64,000 nt of DNA from Xylanibacter ruminicola (lineage in GTDB: Bacteria; Bacteroidota; Bacteroidia; Bacteroidales; Bacteroidaceae). The number at the start of each line of letters is the position of its first letter. Position 1 is the first letter of the stretch. The DNA lies in the NCBI RefSeq assembly GCF_900142525.1, contig NZ_FRBD01000010.1, positions 1 through 64,000 of the forward strand, written 5' to 3'. Made by a program: the position numbers and the translations under genes. This document shows positions 58,761 to 64,000 of the stretch, one piece after another. The notes below the pieces were generated by a model. It had not been told where the DNA came from, made no database searches, and worked only from the letters and a program-made list of their open reading frames with translations.

Positions 58761-59177
58761 ATGCTACCAAGAGGAATTCGTAATCACAACCCGCTAAATA
58801 TCCGCAGGTCTAAAGACCAGTGGAAGGGTATGGCAGAGGTGCAAAGTGACCGCGCCTTTGTGCAGTTCAAGTCACTGGAATGGGGGTGGAGAGCTGCCTT
58901 CTACCTGCTCACACGTACATATTATCATAAGTATCGCCTCTATACCATTCGAGGCATAGTGAGCAAGTGGGCGCCACCAAATGAGAACAATACCAAGGCC
59001 TACATCGCCAACGTCAGTCGCCTGACTGGCATCGACCCCGACGAGCCGATAGGCATCCCGTCAGACAAGCCCAATCGATGGATGGCAGTAGGCATGGCAA
59101 TGGCAATTCAGGAAAGCGGAACTGACAGTCTGGATTACTTCGCCATGCTGCGAGGCTGGGAACTTTTGAAGCAGTGA
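58761..59177 (+). CDS. 'Structural protein P5'-type, lysozyme-like protein
   Basis: A 138-residue protein starting LPRGIRNHNPLNIRRSKDQW, then QFKSLEWGWRAAFYLLTRTY and NRWMAVGMAMAIQESG. This family in Bacteroidales is commonly labelled 'structural protein P5' and resembles phage-type lytic transglycosylase domains that act on peptidoglycan. No signal peptide, so it would need a holin or lysis to reach its target. I put the start at 58761 because the in-frame upstream region is a repeat. It follows the DUF3987 gene by 84 nt and suggests a phage origin for the module. The exact catalytic residues are uncertain. Confidence 0.72.
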   Translation: MLPRGIRNHNPLNIRRSKDQWKGMAEVQSDRAFVQFKSLEWGWRAAFYLLTRTYYHKYRLYTIRGIVSKWAPPNENNTKAYIANVSRLTGIDPDEPIGIPSDKPNRWMAVGMAMAIQESGTDSLDYFAMLRGWELLKQ

Positions 59178-59183
59178 GTGCAA

Positions 59184-59215
59184 AGCGATGCTTGCATCAG
59201 CTTTGCCGAGTCGCG
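59184..59215. repeat. 32-bp dispersed repeat, copy B
   Basis: 29 of 32 positions are the same as 45511-45542. It sits 6 nt after the stop of the lysozyme-like gene, in a 117-bp gap with no other feature. Confidence 0.75.
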
Positions 59216-59294
59216 CCAAAAGTCAACGAAGTTAAATGGCGAGGGCCGATGTATGAACCCCCAGAAATGTCTTAATGCAATTAAACGCAGTAAA

Positions 59295-59987
59295 TTAGTC
59301 TTTTAGCGAGTAAGTAATTGTTGTTACTACGCGAAGTTTCTTGATGTACGGGGTGTTCTGGTCGCGATCTTCTATCTCGAACTGTCCCTGACCAGCTGTT
59401 TGTATCTGTCCCAAATCAGAGTTGCTGGCTTCAGCAAACTGCTCTGCCGTCTTCTGGGCGTTCTTGATAGCCTCGGCCATCATCTCCGGCTTCATCTGCT
59501 GGAACGATGCATACTCATATTGGGGGTTGCTGTTCTCGATAGCCACACCTTGCTTCAAGAGCTCTGCCTGCTTAAAGATAGCCTTGTTTACCTCTGTAAC
59601 CTTATTGGTGGCCACGGTAATCGTGGTGGTCACAATGTAGCGGAAGTTCTTCTGGTTGTCGCCCCATTCGCGTGCCTCAAGGTCGCTGATTGAAGGTGGA
59701 TTAACCGTAATCTCCTTTTCTTCGAGGCCATTCTGTTTCAGAAACTTCTTGATTTTATCCGTCTGGGTATTGATGTTCTCATAAAGCAAAGGCAGATCGT
59801 TGCCAGTAACCTTCGTGCCGATACTCCAAGTTACCTTATCAGCAGGAACTTCTCGCTCGGCTAATCCCTTTACGGTTACCTTGCGGTCTTTGTTAGCAAA
59901 GTTATCAATTCCTGCCTTGATAAATAATCCCATAAATGCAATGCCCAAAGCTACGAGGGCGGCTGCAATAATACGATTTTCTTTCAT
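59295..59987 (-). CDS. SIMPL domain-containing protein (DUF541 / YggE-like)
   Basis: A 230-residue protein with an N-terminal hydrophobic helix ([18 protein letters not shown]), perhaps an uncleaved signal anchor, then a SIMPL domain: [18 protein letters not shown], the family block with alternating Asn-Leu, and [22 protein letters not shown]. YggE-type proteins are periplasmic and have been linked to oxidative stress defence, with no firm biochemistry. The ATG at 59987 is preferred over a TTG two codons earlier. Promoter at 60017-60024. Monocistronic. Confidence 0.85.
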   Translation of the reverse strand: MKENRIIAAALVALGIAFMGLFIKAGIDNFANKDRKVTVKGLAEREVPADKVTWSIGTKVTGNDLPLLYENINTQTDKIKKFLKQNGLEEKEITVNPPSISDLEAREWGDNQKNFRYIVTTTITVATNKVTEVNKAIFKQAELLKQGVAIENSNPQYEYASFQQMKPEMMAEAIKNAQKTAEQFAEASNSDLGQIQTAGQGQFEIEDRDQNTPYIKKLRVVTTITYSLKD

Positions 59988-60016
59988 ACGCAATTAAGTT
60001 TTATTGTTCAACGGTG

Positions 60017-60024
60017 CAAAGATA
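60017..60024 (-). promoter_or_regulatory. -7 box (TATCTTTG) for the SIMPL gene
   Basis: Minus-strand TATCTTTGCACC, 30 nt before the ATG. Confidence 0.7.
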
Positions 60025-60037
60025 AATATAATTTCTG

Positions 60038-60067
60038 TTGTGTGCATGGGGAAATTCCCTATTTTTG
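60038..60067 (+). promoter_or_regulatory. Possible upstream promoter of pyrG
   Basis: TTG at 60038-60040 and TATTTTTG at 60060-60067 are spaced 19 bp. It would give a 180-nt leader reading through the shared glutamine element. Confidence 0.45.
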
Positions 60068-60116
60068 CAGTTGGTTTTCCCTATAGTAATGTAATCTATT
60101 GCCGCTAATTATATTT

Positions 60117-60178
60117 CAATCTGAAAGCAAAACCATCAAGTTTACTTTCGGATTGTTATTTCAAGCGAAAAAGTAGAT
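60117..60178 (+). promoter_or_regulatory. Shared regulatory element upstream of pyrG (copy 3)
   Basis: The 34-bp core 60145-60178 matches the gltB and glnN cores at CTT-C--ATTGT-A-TT and AAAAAGTAGAT. A half-site CAATCTGAAAG at 60117 is exactly 32 bp before CGGATTGTTAT at 60149. The distance from core end to the TTTG of the -7 box is 47 bp. Confidence 0.7.
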
Positions 60179-60220
60179 TGAAAAATGAATAAAAATAACT
60201 ATGGTTTGCAAAGAAATAAC

Positions 60221-60228
60221 TACCTTTG
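60221..60228 (+). promoter_or_regulatory. -7 box (TACCTTTG) for pyrG
   Basis: TACCTTTGCAG, 25 nt before the ATG at 60253; it rules out the earlier in-frame start at 60226. Confidence 0.75.
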
Positions 60229-60252
60229 CAGTCCATAAAATGGATTGATTTT

Positions 60253-61851
60253 ATGGAAAGAAAGTACATTTTCGTAACAGGCGGCGTGGTTTCTTCACTT
60301 GGAAAAGGAATCATCTCGGCCAGCATCGGCAAGTTGCTGCAAGCACGCGGCTACAAAGTAACAATACAGAAGTTTGACCCCTACATTAACATTGACCCAG
60401 GTACGCTGAACCCCTACGAGCACGGCGAGTGCTACGTGACGGAGGACGGCTTTGAAACCGACCTGGATCTGGGTCACTACGAGCGCTTTACAGGCATACA
60501 CACCACACGAAACAACTCAATAACAACCGGTCGCATCTATAAGACGGTGATAGATCGCGAGCGCCACGGCGACTACCTGGGAAAGACCATCCAGGTGGTG
60601 CCACACATCACCGACGAAATTAAGCGCCGCATGCTGCGCGAAGACGAACCCGAGGAGCAGCTGGACTTTGTGATTACAGAGGTGGGCGGCACCATAGGCG
60701 ACATAGAGAGTGCGCCGTTTATGGAGGCCATCCGACAGTTGCGCTGGCAGTTGGGCCGCAATGCAGTATGCGTACACCTGACGTACGTGCCCTATCTGAA
60801 GGCGGCCGACGAGCTGAAGACCAAGCCCACACAGCACAGCGTGAAAGAGCTGCAGGGCATGGGTATACAGCCCGACATACTGGTGCTGCGCACAGAGCGC
60901 CATCTGGACGACTCGATGCGCATGAAGGTTGCATCGTTCTGTAACGTCGACCTGGAGTGCGTGGTGCAGAGCGAGGATATGCCTAGCATCTACGAGGTGC
61001 CAGTGAGCATGCAGAAACAGGGACTCGACGCTGCCATCATGCGTAAGATAGGTATACCCGTAGGCGAGACACCTGCCATGAAGGGCTGGCACGACTTTCT
61101 GGCCAAGCAGCGCAATGCCACACGCGAGGTACACATCGGACTGGTAGGTAAGTACGACCTGCAGGATGCCTACAAGAGCATACGCGAGAGCCTGAACCTG
61201 GCTGGTATATATAATAATGTGAAGGCCAAGCTGCACTTTGTGAACAGCGAGGAGATAACCAAGCAGAAAGTGGCCGAGAAGCTGCAGGGTCTGCAGGGCA
61301 TCGTGGTTTGTCCTGGCTTTGGTCAGCGTGGTATCGAAGGTAAGATTATCGCAGCCGAATATACTCGCGAAAACGACATCCCCACCTTCGGCATCTGCTT
61401 AGGCATGCAGATGATGGTGATAGAATTCGCTCGCAACGTACTTGGCTATAAGGATGCCAACAGCAGCGAGATGGATGAGAAGACGCCTCACAACGTGATT
61501 GACATGATGGAGGAGCAGAAGAACATCACCCAGATGGGTGGTACCATGCGACTGGGCGCCTACGAGTGCGAGCTGCTGAAGGGTAGCCGCGTTTACGAGG
61601 CCTACGGCGAGGAGACGCTGATTAAGGAGCGCCATCGCCATCGCTACGAGTTCAACAACAAGTATCAGGAGGAGTTCGAGAAGAACGGTATGAAGTGCGT
61701 GGGTATCAACCCAGCCGCTAACCTGGTAGAAATAGTAGAGATACCTGAGAAGAAATGGTACATAGGAACCCAGTTCCACCCAGAGTACTCATCGACGGTA
61801 CTGAACCCACACCCACTGTTTATGAGCTTTGTAAAGGCTTGCGCCAAGTAA
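60253..61851 (+). CDS. pyrG: CTP synthase (glutamine hydrolysing)
   Basis: Makes CTP from UTP with glutamine as nitrogen donor. The 532-residue protein has an N-terminal synthase domain (KYIFVTGGVVSSLGKGI, the P-loop-like start; DPYINIDPGTLNPYEHGE) and a C-terminal class I amidotransferase domain with Cys in FGICLGMQMM (about 388) and His-Glu in QFHPEYSS (about 510). Complete, normal length. Codon use is that of a highly expressed gene. The start follows the promoter at 60221. As a glutamine user it shares the upstream element with gltB and glnN. It is followed by the PurF-type gene after a repeat-filled 31-nt gap. Confidence 0.97.
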   Translation: MERKYIFVTGGVVSSLGKGIISASIGKLLQARGYKVTIQKFDPYINIDPGTLNPYEHGECYVTEDGFETDLDLGHYERFTGIHTTRNNSITTGRIYKTVIDRERHGDYLGKTIQVVPHITDEIKRRMLREDEPEEQLDFVITEVGGTIGDIESAPFMEAIRQLRWQLGRNAVCVHLTYVPYLKAADELKTKPTQHSVKELQGMGIQPDILVLRTERHLDDSMRMKVASFCNVDLECVVQSEDMPSIYEVPVSMQKQGLDAAIMRKIGIPVGETPAMKGWHDFLAKQRNATREVHIGLVGKYDLQDAYKSIRESLNLAGIYNNVKAKLHFVNSEEITKQKVAEKLQGLQGIVVCPGFGQRGIEGKIIAAEYTRENDIPTFGICLGMQMMVIEFARNVLGYKDANSSEMDEKTPHNVIDMMEEQKNITQMGGTMRLGAYECELLKGSRVYEAYGEETLIKERHRHRYEFNNKYQEEFEKNGMKCVGINPAANLVEIVEIPEKKWYIGTQFHPEYSSTVLNPHPLFMSFVKACAK

Positions 61852-61852
61852 T

Positions 61853-61882
61853 TGAACATTGAACATTGAAAATTGAACATTA
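61853..61882. repeat. TTGAACA short repeat between pyrG and the PurF-type gene
   Basis: TTGAACATTGAACATTGAAA and a further ATTGAACATT: the inverse of the ATGTTCAAT repeat at 39472 and 62805. Confidence 0.7.
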
Positions 61883-63712
61883 ATGGAACAGCTGAAGCAC
61901 GAATGCGGCGTGGCAATGATAAGATTGCTGAAGCCACTTGACTACTTCGAGAAGAAATACGGCACTTGGGCCTACGGTTTCAATAAGCTCTACCTGATGA
62001 TGGAGAAGCAGCACAACCGTGGACAGGAAGGCGCAGGACTTGCCACAGTATGCTTAAACAAGCAGCCTGGAACAGAGTACATGTTCCGTGAGAAGGCCGA
62101 GGGCAAGAACGCCATCACAGAAATCTTTTCGCGCGTGACGGAGGAGATGGCAGGCGAGCTCTATATGGGACACCTGCGCTACTCTACCACAGGCAAGAGT
62201 GGACTGACGTTTGTCCACCCATTCCTGCGCAGAAATAATTGGCGAGCCAAGAACCTGTGTCTGTGTGGAAACTTCAACATGACCAATATAGACGAAGTAT
62301 TCGATTTCCTCACAGCGCAGGGGCAATCGCCACGTATCTATGGCGACTCGTACATCACCCTGGAACTGATGGGACACCGCTTGGACCGCGAGGTGGAGCG
62401 CCTGTTTACAGAGGCCAAGGAGAAGGGACTGGAGGGCATAGACATCACCAACTATATAGACGATAATGTGGAGATGGCCAACGTGCTGAAGACCACCATG
62501 ATTCACTACGATGGCGGCTACGTGATGTGCGGACTGACCGGCTCGGGCGAGATGTTTGCCGTGCGCGACCCCTGGGGTATACGTCCGGCCTTCTTCTATC
62601 GCGACGAAGAGCTGATAGCGCTGGCCAGCGAACGCCCTGTGCTACAGACCACTTTCGATGTAGATCGCGACAAGGTGGTTGAGTTGAAGCCAGGTCAGGC
62701 ACTCATCGTACACAAGAACGGCGACATCAAATTGGAACAGATTCTTGGTGGAAACACGGCGCAGTCCAATGGTCCGCTCGGCTCTGCCGCTTCGCAAGGC
62801 GAAGAATGTTCAATGGTCAATGTTCAATATAAATATAGCGCTTGCTCGTTCGAGCGCATCTACTTCAGTCGTGGTTCTGATTGCGACATCTATCAGGAGC
62901 GCAAACGACTTGGAGAGCAGCTTACGCCTGCCATCATGAAAGCCATAGATGGCGATGTAGACCACACCGTATTCTCGTATATACCAAATACAGCCGAGGT
63001 GGCCTATTACGGCATGACCGATGGCGTGCGCAAACTGCATGGCGACGTGAGAACAGAAAAGGTGGTGTGGAAGGACATTAAGCTGCGCACCTTTATCTCA
63101 GCCAATACAGAGCGTAACGACCTGGCAGCCCACGTGTACGACATCAGCTACGGATCGCTGACGCCTAACGTGGATAACCTGGTGATTATCGACGACTCCA
63201 TCGTTCGAGGCACCACGCTGAAAGAGAGTATCTTTAAGATTCTGGACCGTCTGCACCCCAAGAGGATTGTGATGGTGAGCAGTTCGCCACAGATTCGCTA
63301 CCCTGACTACTATGGCATAGACATGGCCCGACTGGAGGAGTTCTGCGCCTTCCGTGCCACCATGGCGTTGATAGAGGAGCGAGGCATGTGGCAGCTGGTG
63401 AACGACACCTACCTGGCCTGCAAGCGTGAGCTGCAGAAACCCAAGGAGGAGATGGAGAACTGCGTGCGTGCAGTATATGCCCCATTCACAGTTGAAGAGA
63501 TAAACAATAAGATTGTAGAGATGTTGCGACCTGCTGACATGCAGGCACCTATAGAGCTCGTTTTCCAGAGCATTGAGGGCCTCCATGAGGCCTGCCCCAA
63601 CCATCCAGGCGACTGGTACTTTACTGGTCACTATCCAACCCCAGGCGGAAATCGCCTCGTTAACCAAGCTTTTATTAACTACATTGAGAGCAAGACTTCA
63701 GCTAATAAATAG
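61883..63712 (+). CDS. Amidophosphoribosyltransferase-like protein (long Bacteroidota PurF type)
   Basis: Forms phosphoribosylamine from PRPP and glutamine, the first step of purine synthesis. The 609-residue protein has an Ntn amidotransferase domain with Cys8 (LKHECGVAMIRL), RYSTTG, GNFNMTN, and a phosphoribosyltransferase domain with the PRPP loop VIIDDSIVRGTTL. It is longer than E. coli PurF (505) and the nucleophile Cys is preceded by seven residues. A stretch at about 291-321 (TAQSNGPLGSAASQGEECSM and on) is repeat-derived and breaks the normal sequence before CSFERIYFSRG. Many Bacteroidota have a second, standard PurF, so whether this is the main one is open. Confidence 0.85.
   Translation: MEQLKHECGVAMIRLLKPLDYFEKKYGTWAYGFNKLYLMMEKQHNRGQEGAGLATVCLNKQPGTEYMFREKAEGKNAITEIFSRVTEEMAGELYMGHLRYSTTGKSGLTFVHPFLRRNNWRAKNLCLCGNFNMTNIDEVFDFLTAQGQSPRIYGDSYITLELMGHRLDREVERLFTEAKEKGLEGIDITNYIDDNVEMANVLKTTMIHYDGGYVMCGLTGSGEMFAVRDPWGIRPAFFYRDEELIALASERPVLQTTFDVDRDKVVELKPGQALIVHKNGDIKLEQILGGNTAQSNGPLGSAASQGEECSMVNVQYKYSACSFERIYFSRGSDCDIYQERKRLGEQLTPAIMKAIDGDVDHTVFSYIPNTAEVAYYGMTDGVRKLHGDVRTEKVVWKDIKLRTFISANTERNDLAAHVYDISYGSLTPNVDNLVIIDDSIVRGTTLKESIFKILDRLHPKRIVMVSSSPQIRYPDYYGIDMARLEEFCAFRATMALIEERGMWQLVNDTYLACKRELQKPKEEMENCVRAVYAPFTVEEINNKIVEMLRPADMQAPIELVFQSIEGLHEACPNHPGDWYFTGHYPTPGGNRLVNQAFINYIESKTSANK
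62770..62830. repeat. In-frame repeat insertion in the PurF-type gene
   Basis: GGTCCGCTCGGCTCTGCCGC followed by TTCGCAAGGCGAAG and then AATGTTCAATGGTCAATGTT. The first part shares GGTCCGCTCG with the inverted repeat at 48944-48953; the last part is the TTCAATG repeat. Confidence 0.7.
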
Positions 63713-63737
63713 GTTGAAACATTGCTTAATCAAACCA

Positions 63738-63790
63738 CCCCTAACCCCTCCTTGTTCTTCAAGGAGGGGAATAGCGGGAAAGTAATCCCC
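63738..63790. terminator. G/C palindrome, probable bidirectional terminator
   Basis: A 10-bp stem CCCCTCCTTG/CAAGGAGGGG (63745-63754 with 63760-63769), 5-nt loop, between convergent purF-type and dapL genes. Same repeat type as at 11067. Confidence 0.65.
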
Positions 63791-63796
63791 TCTTTC

Positions 63797-64000
63797 TTAC
63801 TTCTTTAGCCAGTTTTCGATGCGCTGCAGCGCCTCATCAGTCTGCTCGTGACTGCCAAAGGCTGTGAAGCGTACGTAGCCTTCGCCAGAAGGACCAAAAC
63901 CTACGCCAGGTGTGCACACTACGTGGGCGCCATAAAGCATCTCCTCGAAGAACTTCCACGAGCTTGATGTCTCAGGCGTCTTAGCCCAGATGTATGGCGC
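63797..64000 (-). CDS. dapL: LL-diaminopimelate aminotransferase, C-terminal part
   Basis: The last 67 codons of a protein that runs off the right edge. The readable end ([20 protein letters not shown], then [29 protein letters not shown] and ENWLKK) is characteristic of DapL: the substrate-binding [19 protein letters not shown] with the Arg that binds the carboxylate, and the short basic tail. DapL turns tetrahydrodipicolinate directly into LL-diaminopimelate, which DapF (40.9 kb) then epimerises. The PLP lysine lies outside the window. Confidence 0.88.
   Translation of the reverse strand, partial: APYIWAKTPETSSSWKFFEEMLYGAHVVCTPGVGFGPSGEGYVRFTAFGSHEQTDEALQRIENWLKK

Noticed and set aside
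1-64000. tRNA and rRNA genes
   Set aside because: No cloverleaf with GTTCRANTC-type T-arm and no rRNA-like stretch was recognised in either strand.

Overview
This window comes from a member of the Bacteroidota, most likely a Prevotella-like Bacteroidales. The evidence is: many promoters with the Bacteroidota -7 box TAnnTTTG (often with TTTG at -33) just before genes; a PorZ-like type IX secretion protein with a C-terminal sorting domain; a type III glutamine synthetase; LL-diaminopimelate aminotransferase together with DapF; FecI/FecR/SusC-style signalling; and a DUF3987/HU/'smalltalk' gene set. Most of the window is ordinary chromosome. The accessory parts are the left edge (start of an IS256-type transposase), an envelope-glycan locus, and a replication-like module at about 47.9-59.2 kb.

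Layout. 0-4.7 kb: transposase fragment, a secreted protein, a DEDDh exonuclease, a fucose/arabinose isomerase family enzyme and a zinc-ribbon membrane protein. 4.8-11.1 kb: leuS, an in-frame YitT-RdgB fusion and a porZ-like gene, almost certainly one operon. 11.1-13.0 kb: nadA and a SpoU methyltransferase around a gene-free AT-rich gap packed with DnaA-box-like sequences (candidate oriC). 13.1-16.1 kb: a sigma factor with an added membrane segment, followed by secreted proteins. 16.2-25.4 kb: metG, then a fused nucleotidyltransferase-aminotransferase, an opine-dehydrogenase-like enzyme, LicD, a flippase and two glycosyltransferases. 25.4-34.6 kb: one tightly overlapped minus-strand operon running yicC, gmk, nadD, an EptA-like transferase, two acyltransferases, a HAD phosphatase and two paralogous membrane proteins. 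The two last blocks together look like a machine that builds and decorates a surface glycan.

34.9-44.2 kb is a nitrogen/amino-acid block: gltB, gltD, dapF, glnN. Upstream of gltB, glnN and (16 kb away) pyrG lies the same 34-bp element, with a half-site exactly 32 bp before its inner repeat and the same 46-47 bp distance to the -7 box. This points to a shared regulator of glutamine-related genes. 44.2-54.0 kb holds a FecCD permease, two paralogous outer-membrane receptors (one with its own sigma/anti-sigma pair), HU + smalltalk and a NYN-domain protein. About 54.29-54.49 kb folds on paper as a long rod with a consensus promoter and a terminal T-run, a 6S-RNA-like gene. 54.5-59.2 kb is a DUF3987 primase/helicase-like module. 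59.3-64.0 kb holds a SIMPL protein, pyrG, a long PurF-type amidotransferase and the end of dapL.

Short dispersed repeats are a striking theme: G/C-rich palindromes, TTCAATG repeats, TTACCCAS octamers and a 32-bp element. They occur between genes and also in frame inside gltB, dapF, purF, a receptor gene and the DUF3987 module. All calls were made by eye; no database search or folding program was run.
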